DNA from: Nymphaea colorata
Taxonomy: Eukaryota > Streptophyta > Magnoliopsida > Nymphaeales > Nymphaeaceae
Length of the DNA stretch: 64,000 bases
Assembly (NCBI RefSeq): GCF_008831285.2
Contig: NC_045145.1
Location: 8,122,802 to 8,186,801 of the forward strand
Reading direction: 5' to 3'
The notes under the pieces are model-generated. The model made no database searches. It was given only the letters and a program-made list of their open reading frames with translations, and had not been told where the DNA came from. Position numbers and translations under genes: made by a program. Positions 45,661 through 57,384 of this stretch are shown piece after piece (position 1 is the stretch's first letter; each line of letters starts with the position of its first letter).

Positions 45661-47626
45661 ATGTCACTAATACCAATGACGATACACTTACAATGTCAGT
45701 GCTGCTTTCAATGTTGCGTCAGATCATGTGGATATTGGCATGCATTTCCTTTACTAAAAACAATACCAGCCATTCCACAGGAGAGAGAGAGCAGTGTTAC
45801 AAGAACAAAATTTATTTGTATTATTTAAAAAAATGTTATGTTTACATATTCGATTCTTGTACAACATTAATGTGAAAGACTATATATGCACTTGATATGT
45901 TGACTGCAGCTACCATGATGCTCATCTAAACCACCCATCGCTTTGATGGTAGATAACGATCACTTGTCAAATTCCAACTGGTCCCGTCGTATAACTCCAG
46001 CCAATCGCTTTGGCATGTGAGTACCCGCCCCACAATTTTGCTTATGCTTTTCTATGGATAACTTCATCTCTCGAAAAGGTTTTATCATTTACAGCATCTA
46101 TAGCAGGATTAAGGCAAGGAACATATAATAGACAAAATATGAAATGAACTTGGCATAATTTTCAGTTGATCATTATAAAACCTTGTCTCGCATGGTAAAG
46201 TGAAAATGAGAAAGCAAGCAAGAGTAAAGTTAGAGTACCTTATACTTGGCTAGTATATCAACCATATTTCCCAACAAAAAACATTATGTATTTTCCATGT
46301 AGCCCTTGCATGTTTAATAGAATAATGACCACCTTGAAAGTCCATGAATTACATATGAATAACTCACCTAGAAAACAGAGGTAGCAAAAACATAATGAAC
46401 AATAACCAAATAACAATTGAGCTGCAAGTGTGAAAAGCATATGCATTTTATTCCCAACGCAGTTGCTGGCAAAATAGTGTACTGGTTGAATATATTAAAA
46501 GTGTAGTCTATTTACAGGTAGGCATCTTCTTCATCTAACACAATCATAGTCTCTGCCTATTCTAAATGGAGCCAAAAAGAAATGAGAAGCAGAACAAATC
46601 TAATAATTAAACTAAAATAGGCAACTACCTTGATGTTTTCTTTCTAATAAGGACAGAGAATGCAGACATGCTTTGCTTTATTTTGTTTATAGCAGTATTT
46701 TTTAGCACTTGTGTCACCTTCCTTGTTGGCTCAACAAGCAAAAACCTAAACATGCCTTGAACATTATGGATATTCCATTACTAGTATTTTAATTTTTTGG
46801 TTCAATAATTAATTTTATTGGCTATATGTTATGGATATGCAAGCTCACACATCGCATTGCTCAATCAAACTTAATTTAGGAAAAGATACAGTATTGATAG
46901 TTTGTTATGTATTCTTTTTCTGTATAAGTATCTAAAACTAGATCAACATAATAGAACTCTATTTAATGTTTCAATAACAAACAGAAGATTACCATCATGT
47001 GTATATAGTGAACCATGAATAGATACTCGGATATGTATATCCTTTTGCGTATAAGAAAAGCTTTTCAAGTCTTATTGCAAATCCACTTTGACCATTTTGA
47101 ACTATGAAGAAGAAGAAATGGCCCTCTTACCTAGAAGGATTTTGTGGAATAACTAGTGACAATAACCTGATCCAATAATGTCAAAAAAACAAATAACAAA
47201 GAGTTTATAAAAACCATCAAGTGATGAAAAACAAATGGCAAAAGGATGCATTGGCATGACTTCATGCTAGATTTCCCCATTGCAATATATTTGAAAAGAA
47301 CATAAAAGTATGACAAATATGGGGCTGCCATTGCAGCCTCTTTTATGGTGGCAATAACACACATACAAACTCATATACACACACACACACACACATAGAT
47401 GGCTCATCTAGTTTACCTTCTTGATGCCATCCATGCCCTAGAACTCGCCTTGCCTTATCTGACATATCCTTGATTCTTCAATATCAACTACTTGTTTGCA
47501 AGGTCAAAATATCCCCTTAGTGACAATATAAAATTGCATATGAGAGGAGAGAGAAGTAGAGAACAAAAGGGATATAGACTTGAGAGGCAATCCTTCGTCA
47601 CAAAGACAGGAAAAAGAAAAAAGGCG
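45661..47626. other. No gene seen; (AC)n at 47379-47396
   Basis: AT-rich intergenic sequence with one short AC microsatellite. Confidence 0.45.
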
Positions 47627-47634
47627 ACAACAAA

Positions 47635-47981
47635 TAGGCTTGGGCATCGGGTCAGGCCATAGCTTGTAACTACGGCCCGGGCCCAGCCCGACACTTGAAA
47701 CTCGAGCCTAGGCCTGACACCTGAAACCCAAGCCCGGGCTTGGCATGGTTAAAAGTAAAATATATATTTTTATTATAACATACTATATAAATATGATTAA
47801 TTATAATAAAATATTATAATTTTATATAAAAATCAGTAAAAATAATATAAAAAATATCGTATCAGGCCGAATCGGGCTTAGTTGTGCTCACCCAAGTCGG
47901 CCCGCTTACTTATCGGACAGGCCCAGTGCCTTTTTTTTGGACCCAAGTTGGGCCGGGTACCCGGCCCAATGCCCAGGCTTA
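47635..47981. mobile_element. 347-bp non-autonomous hAT MITE, GGCCCGG family
   Basis: Ends TAGGCTTGGGCATCGGG and the complement of TAAGCCTGGGCATTGGG are inverted repeats of the same family as 35540-40960. The flanks ACAACAAA (47627-47634) and ACAACAAT (47982-47989) are an 8-bp duplication with one change. Subterminal GGCCCGGGCCC blocks flank an AT-rich core of about 120 bp with no coding capacity. Confidence 0.9.
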
Positions 47982-47989
47982 ACAACAAT

Positions 47990-48289
47990 AATAGAAGATG
48001 AAATGAGCCTAGAAGAGGAGAGATATGTGGTTGCATGCCTTGGGGGCGCCAAATATAATTGAAGGAAGAAAGGCAACATGGATATGTTGTAGTTCTGAGT
48101 GGATAGAGACAGTTGATGAGAGTGTAGATAGACAATAGCAAATCACCAGCAATCAAAATCTCTAAGTTTCGCAAAGGAGGAAGAGGGAAAAATAAGGAAA
48201 TGAAAACGTCTGGGAGAAAACTTCAAACCAAAGAAATTGTTTCATGTGGTTTTAATTCTTATTCATCATTAACAGAAATAGGTCTAGCA
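47990..48289. other. No gene seen
   Basis: Short intergenic stretch between two transposon remnants. Confidence 0.4.
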
Positions 48290-48505
48290 ACGAACCCATA
48301 GTAGCCACGGTGAAGGCCCGAGCCAAGGTAGGGCCTGCTTGGGCCCTAGCCCCACCTCAAAATTATATTAAAATTTTGAAAAATGATATTTCGGCCCTAA
48401 TCAAAATTTAGAAACTTTAATTGTGCCTGCCTCATAAAAAATTTCTGGCTCTACCCTTGGTCACAGTTCAAGCTACCATGGCTAGTACTATATTTTCTTG
48501 TAGTG
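48290..48505. mobile_element. CACTA-like end, possibly with a nested fragment
   Basis: The right end TTTTCTTGTAGTG (48493-48505) is the inverse of CACTACAAGAAAA, a standard CACTA terminus. Motifs like GTAGCCACGG and GCTACCATGG lie nearby. A block from about 48325 to 48450 (GGGCCTGCTTGGGCCC ... CGGCCC) looks like a separate repeat. The other CACTA end was not found. Confidence 0.55.
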
Positions 48506-50090
48506 AAAGTCAAAACTATTTCAAGAGAAAGCATAACTTAGGCATAAAGATGTGCATAAAGTGTTTGAAGATGCAATTTAGTCCTCTCTGGATAGTATTG
48601 GCACTTCGTTAATTAAGATGTTTACAAAAACTTGTTCTCTCTCGTCTACAAGAATGTGGAAGAATTTTGACAAAAATGCATGAAAATAATGAGATAAATC
48701 AAAAGTTCTATACGAAGTATTTGCATCTATTCAGTGGTGCAAAGAAAGTGACTACATATTTGAGCTCGAACATTGAATATGAATTGATTAGTTGTCCCAA
48801 AAAGTACTTTATCCTTAAGTTGCTAGTTTCATTAGTTAAGGGCACCAAGTTCTTTATTTGTAGATTGCAATCAATACAACCATTTTGACACAGTAATTTG
48901 GACTATAGAGAAGTTATAAAACTTTTGTTATGTGCTCGATTTTAAGTATTCTTTGTATGTATAGGTTATCAACCTATATACTAACAAACAACTTTTGTGG
49001 GATCAAAACTTATTACTCACATGTGACTACTTTTACACTGTCACTGTTATTTATTATGATTCTCATCAAGCTATTGCATGTACCTTTTATGTGTGTTTAA
49101 TTACATTGTTTTTGTTTTTTCTTCACAACATCATATAAATGATATGTAATGCAGAGACGTTACCTTGTTGAGTTGCTTTTCCATTGTTTCTAATTTTATT
49201 ACATTATACATGAGATGAAATTGCATTGTTTTATTGCAAAAGAAGAACACCAATTTTTGTGGCTCTTTTGCAAAGCAATAAAATATAGAGGCTTGTTACG
49301 TGATTCAAGAGATTTTATTGTCAAATAACATGTTGTGATATTTCTTTTATAGTTTTTCATAATAAATAAAATCAAAGAGTACAATATATGTGTCCCATTT
49401 TGGACAAACAATTATAAGCATTTTTGTGTGGTATTAATAGTTGTACATAGTTGCTAAGCGAGTAGAATCACTTCCTTGACAATGAAATCCTGCGAAGTCA
49501 ATTTTATCTCATAATTTTATCCTTATTTCAAGGTAACGCATATATAAAACACTTACATGAATTAAATTTGATTTCCACTTTTTGCATAAAAATAGTGCGT
49601 GTAAATATTATGTTTTTATAGGATTGGATAGGAGCCAATGATGGAATTCAGTTCCTGCTTAGCTTTCACTTGAAACACATTAATTATGTTTCGAGAACAG
49701 AAGATCCTTTTAATCGCAATATATAATGGCACATATGTTTGTTTTGATATGAAACTTCACTACGAATTGGTAGGTTGAAAATGATTATCAACTAATACAT
49801 AAATCTTGTATTGTATACTTATTGATTTTAGCCACCCATTCAAGATGCTTTAAGGTTATTGTAGAACAGTGTCCTTATTTAGCTTTACAATTTAAATGTT
49901 TAGTTATGTTTTTGTTTTAACTAATAAAATATCTATTAGGAGAATAGTATCTCATTAATGGTAGTTGTATACAGATTGTTAAGATTGTAGCTTTACTAAC
50001 TCCATTTGTAGATTGAAAAGGATTTCCAAGTACAAGATCTAAAAGATTGAAAAAAGGAGAATGGCTTTGATAAAATCTTTAAACAGATGG
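48506..50090. other. No gene recognised
   Basis: AT-rich sequence with no coding signal beyond short chance frames. Confidence 0.4.
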
Positions 50091-50499
50091 AACACTTTAG
50101 GCGCTGGGTTGTCTCAGAACAAATTCAGCTTGTTCTGCAAGACACGCTCACAGCTTCCAAAGACCTGCTGAGTTGTGCCTGGTCTCAACCGATTACACTG
50201 ATCCAGCCACCATTGTTGAAGATCACTTTAATTCACCAGCGCACGTTTCTGTATTTTGGATTGCTAGAAGGCTCTGATGCAGCAGCCAGTCTTCATCAAC
50301 GCCTCTACCACCAGCACGCTATGCCAAAAAAAGGTATCACTACTCTTGAGAGCGGCCAAACATCTGTCATCCTTGTTATGGCGCACTGCAGTATGGATGT
50401 TGCAGTGAGTACCGTGATCCCACCGCCAATATCCCCACAGCAATCCCACCTCCAAGATCCCACAGCAAACCCACCTCAAGTGATGTTTGGATAGCATTT

Positions 50500-52200
50500 C
50501 TGTCTTTCTGCTTCCAGTCCCTTCAGACCATAAAATCCATGCAATAGCTCCATAGGATCGCTGGATCCCCTGACAAATTTGCTCTCATGCTTGCAGCTGT
50601 TTGTCATTTTCAATATATGCCAAAGGGATATGTGCAGGAGGTTTTTCCAGCACTTAAAGGAGGATCTTATTTTTGAACTTGCGGGAGCAGTACCAAGCGA
50701 GAGCCTGCTTAACTGACCTGGGATGGAAATTCGCAGCCCAAACTTTCTAATAACAGTCTCCTACAGGATCCTAGCTTCTGTTAATATCCTCTTGGGCCCA
50801 TTTGCAAATATAACACCTAGAGGCAAAGTGGAGACCACCCTTTTGAGCTCTAGCATCAACTTGAAGAAGGCCCTCAACTGCCAGGAAGGCAGTCCATGAC
50901 GCAGCTCAAGGAAGGACTCCAACTTTCCAAATGGAATTCTTGCCTTGCTCCACCGGTCATCTCCGACGCAATTTGTCCCAAATGTGATGGCGCATGATCG
51001 GGCGAGTACCACAGTCCACCCATTCAAGCATATCATATGCATGCTGTCATGCATGCTGTCATTCAGCACTGGAACGTGCACATGAATTCTAACACCATCT
51101 AGAACGGCCTGGACATGGGGACTCTGATCAGCAACGTGTTCCTTCGTAGTGCCTTGGACTAGGAGACACTGGAGAGAAGGGATCATCCCTTCTAAAATGA
51201 CACCATTCCACGGGTCCCTCAAAAGTTTGATCTAGGAGCCATTATTGATTAATGGATTTGAGATTCAATCATTTGCCAATACTTGATTAATCTTTTCCAC
51301 GTGGTGGATTCGCTCATGGAGAGTTTGTAATGCCACAAACTCTTCTTGGTCAAACACTTATCATTGACTAGGTCAGCCCAAAGGGAGTCATGTGCTGCAC
51401 AGCTTTGACTCCAAAAAAGCAAAGACTAGCCCTGTTCACGTCAACAATACGCCGAATCCCTACTCCACCCTCCAGTTTAGGTCTACATAAGGTATCCCAG
51501 CTAATAAGATGGGTGCCTTTGACCTCCGTATCATCTCCCCAAACAAAGCTGGAGCACAACTTGTCAATTTTCCTGCATGTTGATAGCGGAATCCACAAGA
51601 CCATCATCCACTATATTGGAATGGATGCAAGGACATGCCTTACCATACACAATCTACCGGCATAAGAAAGAAGCCTTTGTTTCCATCTGGCGAGCTTTTG
51701 ATTGACATTAATCACCAAGGGTTCACACTGCCTCTCAGAAATAACCTGAACTTGAAGGGACAGGCCCAAGTATTTAGAAGGAAGGTCGCCCCAGTGCCAC
51801 TCCATGATGTCGCATATTATGTTGCATTTGAGATCGGAGAAGTTGAAAAAATAATGAAACTCTTACTGGGATTAACTTTAAGCCCTGAGCAGGCGTCAAA
51901 CTAGAAAAGACAGTCTTTAAGGGCAACAAAAAACTTCTTTCTACCTTCTATCAAAAAGAGAACGTCGTCAGCATAGAACGAAGAGTGTGTGGAGCTAAGC
52001 AAACTTACATTGGGACCACGAATTTTCCTGATCTGAATATAGGCTTGGACACTTCGGCGGAGGGTTCCCATGGTAAGAATGAACAAACTACAAAGTAGGA
52101 TGTTAGGGTCACCCTGTAGCAGGCTCTTTTTGGGATAGAACCGAGATCCTTCACTACCGTCAATGAGAAGAGCAGACAACACCATGGATACCATAGTCGG
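50500..52200 (-). pseudogene. LINE-1 remnant: C-terminal half of ORF2 reverse transcriptase
   Basis: On the minus strand the frames give SLLQGDPNILLCSLFILTMGTL and FYADDVLFLIEG (51901-52194), LPSKYLGLSLQ and KLARWKQRLLSYAGRLCMVRHV (51611-51805), and KIDKLCSSFVWGDD with HLISWDTLCRPKLEGGVGIRRI (51368-51607). This is the standard plant L1 order, with the YADD-type active site retained. Sequence toward 50500 reads as decayed downstream ORF2 (a LWHYKLSM... stretch near 51290-51340), with low certainty below about 51200. The element is 5'-truncated near 52200 and frameshifted. Confidence 0.88.
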
Positions 52201-53404
52201 TTGAAAACATTGTATCTAACATTGAAAACTCCATTTCAATATCCATATTGTATACAAGTGAAGATTGTTGTTGCAGCATGCATATTTCAACGCTTCATAT
52301 CAGACACCAATATGAAGATTTCAAACTTTGTAAATGACGATGTTGATATATTTGATAATTGTCATAGTCAGCGACATGATGTTACTGTAAAAAAAGGATA
52401 ATTTAACTGCAAACTTGACGTAAGCAACAGTGCACTAGGAGAAGTAATTGCAAATGGTATATGCTACGACTTTAAGAATTGTATTGATTTTGGCTTTGCA
52501 TTTCTATCAATATATACAATGAATAGCTCTTCCACATTTGATGTCTTTAGATTGGACGGTGAAATGATAAAAGTGGAGTAATTGTTGATTTTATGCATAT
52601 ATAGTGGAGAAAGGGGCAAAACCGAGTCAAGATGCTTAAGATAGCATTGTACGCATTTGGTATGATGGTTTGTATTGCGAGTTTTCTTTATAGTTTTGTT
52701 ATTTTTCACAAATAGTTGTAAGCGCATAAAGACCAAAACTAAAAGTGTGTACGACTTTCAGGTTCTTATTATTGAACTGTAATTTAGGAGGGACCATGTT
52801 GCCATGGTAGAATAATTGACTTAAAATGATTTTTTTACGAAAAAAAAAAAATCTATGTTCTGTGTGTGGCCCTTGACCGGTCAGCTTAATTTATTATCTG
52901 GAGAGAGAGAGTGCGTGTGTATTAAAGAATAATTCTTACAATACACATTGTATTTATAGATATAATACAATGTGATCTTGTGAACTTAACAATATAGATG
53001 TGATCTCAGTATTAGATGTGTTTGTTAAGCAATAAAAGGATTCAATTGCTCATAGCCTCATTCAATTTCTAGCGGAAGACTTCTTAAAAAATGTTTGAAA
53101 CAAGGTATGCACGTTCCACAATAAACAAGCAATAATTAAAGGGCTTTACCATGGAATGCGACACTTATTTACCTCTATTTTATGTCCTGCAATCAAACAG
53201 TACTTTCGCAGTTATTGACGCAGCACAACTAAATTAATCATGTTTATGTGCGTGCGCACACGAGCATATATATTGAGTTATGTGGATCTAATATCTTTAC
53301 ATGATTGTTAATTTTCCCATACTCGAACAACAATTGTTAGTTTTGTCTCCTTTTTTTACCTAATTAACTTTACTATAACTTACCATGGGTGCTTTTCAAG
53401 TATT
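52201..53404. other. No gene recognised
   Basis: AT-rich intergenic sequence. A minus-strand frame at 52464-52736 has no recognisable similarity. Confidence 0.4.
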
Positions 53405-53695
53405 GGGGGCTCCATAAAATCACCAAATCGGTAGGCGATTAGCCGTTGAAAAAGTCGCATATTAAGGGTATGATCTGTGCAAGAGTAGGGATCAAGTCTC
53501 ATGGCGGGTGAGCTTAAGAGTTTCACCTACCCCTACCACCAGGGGAATGGGATGGAACACCAGCGCGGCCAACTTCTGGTCCCTGCTGGGAGGTTGTTCT
53601 TGTTAACTAAGCTGCACAAAACGAAGGACCGTCTAACTTGATGGCTTAGAATACAAATTCTCTCTCTCTCTTCTCTCTCTCTCTCCTGGAGATAC
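53405..53695 (+). mobile_element. SINE-like repeat, copy B, with tRNA-like head
   Basis: The first 110 bases contain an A-box-like AAATCGGTAGGCGA and a B-box-like GGGATCAAGTCTCATGG, spaced as in a tRNA-derived RNA polymerase III promoter. The body matches copy A (9871-10044), and both end in ACAAATTCTCTCTC and a CT tract. Length of about 290 bp fits a plant SINE. The CT tail, rather than A or T, is unusual. Confidence 0.55.
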
Positions 53696-53943
53696 CGGAT
53701 CGCCATCATTCTAACGTCTACGATATCGTGGCCCACGTGGACCAACGACAAGAAACGGGTATGATCTTAACCGACGACTGGGCGCCTTGGCTGCTGCATT
53801 ATCCACAGACCAAAACTGTGCTTTGTTGGTGATAGGATCGCTGAAACTATTGCCAGCATGTAAGCCATCGATTTTCTGGCAAGAAGCTAAATCATTTTTA
53901 TGGCCTTATTGAGCTTCCTCCTCATTACCAATTTATATGAGAA

Positions 53944-53972
53944 AGAACAAAAGAAAAAAAAAAGGAGAAAAG

Positions 53973-54022
<50 letters not shown>
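53944..54022. repeat. A-rich tract and (TA)n microsatellite next to the pectinesterase stop
   Basis: A runs of up to 17 followed by about 16 TA units. It ends about 5 bases from the pectinesterase stop codon, so it forms the start of that gene's 3' untranslated region. Confidence 0.95.
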
Positions 54023-54026
<4 letters not shown>

Positions 54027-54027
<1 letters not shown>

Positions 54028-56809
54028 CATAATCTCAGCCACTGCTTCCCATCAATATAATCACTGGTGAGAAAAGGTTTTGCCTCCTCATAGGTCAGTG
54101 ACTTTGACCACGGGACCCTCTGTCTGGAGTCTGCTCCTCCTCCCCTGCAGTTGTACTCTGCAAACCAGACTGTCCTGAAAATGCCAAAAAAGAGTGAACT
54201 TTAGGCTCCTTTCTCATGGTCATGGTGCCCAAGTTTCGCCCAGCTCTTTGTACAAGTATCAGAAAAGATTGATAGAAAACGGGATACAAAAAGATCCATG
54301 TCTAAGCACCATGTGCAGTCTCAGTTTAACTGAAATTTGGATAATTTGATTGGATTCGGGAATTTGATTTCAATTGATGCTTCTTTTGATAGAGAAAACA
54401 GTCCCACTTTTCTCCTTTTAATTTGAAGAGATGATTTGTCTGTTAGATTGTTTATTTCAACGTAGGAGAGGAACAATGGACGGGTTTCATTAAGAAATCT
54501 GGAGCTAAGCTTTGTTTACTTTAGTTGACTTCTCTTCGTTTCAGACGCCAAGGACCACCAACTTGACAGCACTGCAGTGCGGCTGGAGAAATGCCTTGAA
54601 AAAGGAAAATATTATAAGAAAGCTCCACGCATAACTGCTGTCTGAGCTTTTTCATGGCATTGTTCCTTCATAAAGATTGACAGTAAGGGCTCATCTGGGG
54701 TTTCCCGTCTTGAAGGGTTCCCAGTATAAAAGTGAAAAACAGAAGAAAGCTCAGCATATAAAGTGACTTGATTTAGGACTTCATCATGACACCTTTCAAC
54801 ACGCCTTTCACACTTACTCACCACCTGTTGTGGACTTTCAGTCCACAAAAATTAGATATTAGATGTACCAAAGGCGCTCAGCCAAGACTACCTTTGACTG
54901 AGCCGAATGACTCAAATGCAGGATATAAAAGTTTTCACTGTGTAATTAACTGCAAACCTTTCGTTCAAAAGGAATCATTAGGACAACAACAGCAGCAACA
55001 AAAGTATATATGGCTAATATTTTCAGCAGAATTATCATAAGAAATATTCCCAGAAGAAGTTAACTCACCGTCTCCTTGATGGATCACCCCAGTCATACCA
55101 TCCCTGAGGGATAATGATATCACCCATATCGCACAAAGAATAGACTACCCGTGCATATCTGCCCCATGCTCTCCCAAGGTACAGCATGCCTGAGCCATCC
55201 AGCTTACACTGCAGAAATGAGAAGCCCGCGTTTTGATTTGGCGAGTTTCTCTGCGACGCTGCTATTGCTCCGTAACTTGCAGCAGTTGCATGGAGAACGC
55301 AGCTCTGTTTCACGCAAGTGGTTAGGATTATGGACAAAGAAAGAGAAAAGGAAAAGCATTCCCTCTCACTGTGATGAATATTTTTTACAAACTCAGCAGA
55401 TGAAGTTCTCAGCAACCAATTTCAGTTGATCGTGAGAATGCATGACAATGTGAAATTATCCCTTTGGTCCTTTCAAGAATGAAACATCATCAAGGTCTAG
55501 TGGAAATTAAATCATCTGAAGTATGGTAAGAAATGGAAATTAAGGTTAAGCCATTGAACTTTGGCTACTGGTGTCTCCCAATTCTGGCAGAGAAACACAC
55601 TACTTACCGCGCAATGCAAGAACAAGCACCAAGCTGCATCTCCTGAGAATGTGTGCGGAAGCATTATATGCAAAGCAGACCTAGGCGGGTCGTTTGATGG
55701 TTTCTAGACCAGTACCCAGCCTTTCATAGAACAGAGAAAATTGATTTTGAGTTATAAATGGTTATCTGTACCTCATACAGGGACCTTGCACTGCCAAATA
55801 TGAAGTCGATGGCGCCCTGAACTTCACATTTGTGGAAATAGTGCCTGCCCATATGATCAAACAGGGTATCCTGTGAGCCCAGGACTTTACACCTGAAAAA
55901 CATGGCCTTATCCCCTGAAACTCTCAGTGCCACTGCTTGTTTTCCTTTTGCACCAGGAAGTGCACTTGGAGCAGAGTTCTGTCAGACCCCGTCAGCAAAA
56001 AAGAGCAAAATGAGAATTAGCAAGTGTTAGTTGTCCAACTTTAACTTTTCTGAAGTTTTAGCTGTTAATCAATGGACCTTGGAAAAGGGTCCAAAAGGAA
56101 AAGCAGCGTAGCAATACCTCAAAAGTGATCCCTGTAGCACAGAAATAATCAGATTCAATGGCAACAGAAGCAGAGAGAATGGTGCCAATGGGTTGGCCAT
56201 CGGAACCTTTTTCTGAAGCCGTGGAATTCCACGAAATTATAGTCTCTCCACTCCCGTTTCCTATGAACGAAATGTATGGTTTAGTTATGGGAATTTGCAC
56301 CTTCTCTCTGCAAGCCAACTCAAAATGGAAAGAACCAGATTAATGGTCAGCAAGATAGAACACTCTTCTTCCATTAAAAAGACAATCAGAAATTGCAGCC
56401 CTTTCCCTGTATTAGCACTACCGAACGGAGATAGAAGAACAAGTTTGTAAGAAAACGTCTGATGAGAGAGAGAGAAAGAGAGAAGAGAGCAACTCTGATC
56501 ACTGCCTCTTTGCTTTGATATTTACCTATAAACCCCAGATTGGATGAAAATCTTCACCCTTCGGTCGTTACCGTGAGGAACCAAATCAATAGCTCCCCGA
56601 ACCGTCGTGGAATCTCCTTTCCCATCCTTTGCCACCACTAAGACCCTGCTCTTCTCTCTGTTTCCCCCCTCCATCTTCCCCAAACTGTTTTCGTGAATAC
56701 TTAAATCATCCCAACTAATGTAATCACCAGAAAACTCACAATCGACCAAGTGGGTACGCAAAGCCAACAACCAAAAGATCAAACAAAACCAGAACCAATA
56801 TGAACCCAT
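54027..56809 (-). CDS. Pectinesterase (pectin methylesterase), QUARTET1-like; five exons
   Basis: Exons on the minus strand: 56526-56809, 56118-56307, 55772-55978, 55069-55304 and 54027-54174. All introns have GT-AG borders, phases match, and the 1065-nt CDS encodes 354 residues. The product should remove methyl esters from cell-wall homogalacturonan. A hydrophobic N-terminal stretch ([12 protein letters not shown]) is a likely signal peptide. Family motifs follow in order: [44 protein letters not shown] (Gln), GSQDTLFD (Gln, Asp), AIDFIFGSA (Asp), LGRAWG (Arg) and the C-terminal [14 protein letters not shown], ending DGKQWLRL. There is no PMEI pro-domain, so it is the short type. QUARTET1 relatives separate pollen tetrads; that role here is inference. 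A broken intron or lost expression cannot be excluded. Confidence 0.93.
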
Positions 56810-57384
56810 GCGTTCCCTGACGCGCGCAGTAAGCGTGTTGTTTCGTCTCTTTCTTCCTCTTGGTACCTACCGGATGTGAACGGGTTTATCACAAGAACAC
56901 GAAGAGGTGAAGGCGTCAGCAAATGTAAGGGATTATCGCAGTGGAGAGGAGAGGAGACGTCATTGCCGGTCTGCAACTTTGGCGTGGGATTTCTTCCATG
57001 GCTTTAATGGAGTCATGGCGAGTAAGAGCCTACGAAAGAGAGGCAAAGAAATCGCAGGAGCGGATGCGTATCGGATTTTTTCCATGACGGTGGTTGGAGA
57101 GTAGTTAGCGGTTAAGTTTCTGCATATCATCTAACCGATTTTCTCTCCACAGGGGATCGCCTGTCTCAGGGTTCACGTCTCTCTCCCTCTCTCTACTCAG
57201 GAAATTAATTTCTATGGCAAACACGTAAAAACATTTATAGGTTAAATTTGGAGGAAATGTTTTTGGGACAAAAATCCTGAAATAAGTAGCCCAATGAGGA
57301 GGCCTAAAAAAAACAAACTCACGTCTATTCAAGTTAGCGTCATCAGCATCGAAGAACCCAAGATGACCCATGACGTTGTATGGA
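56810..57384 (-). promoter_or_regulatory. Upstream region of the pectinesterase gene
   Basis: On the minus strand a TATA-like CCTATAAATG is present near 57231-57240, about 425 bp above the ATG. A CT-rich tract (57175-57200) lies between. A LINE remnant begins near 57385, so the native upstream sequence is short. Transcription start is unknown. A plus-strand frame at 56907-57104 looks like chance. Confidence 0.35.

Noticed and set aside
45305-45875. Frames of 106 and 133 codons
   Set aside because: Produced by the degenerate tandem repeat; composition is low-complexity and no family is recognised.
35110-48505. Idea that the two CACTA-like ends bound a single 13-kb element
   Set aside because: Both ends have the same orientation, so they cannot be the two termini of one element.
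54612-54848. 78-codon minus-strand frame, first considered as the last pectinesterase exon
   Set aside because: It lacks the family C-terminal motif. The true last exon ([14 protein letters not shown]...) is at 54027-54174 with matching phase, which places this frame in intron 4.
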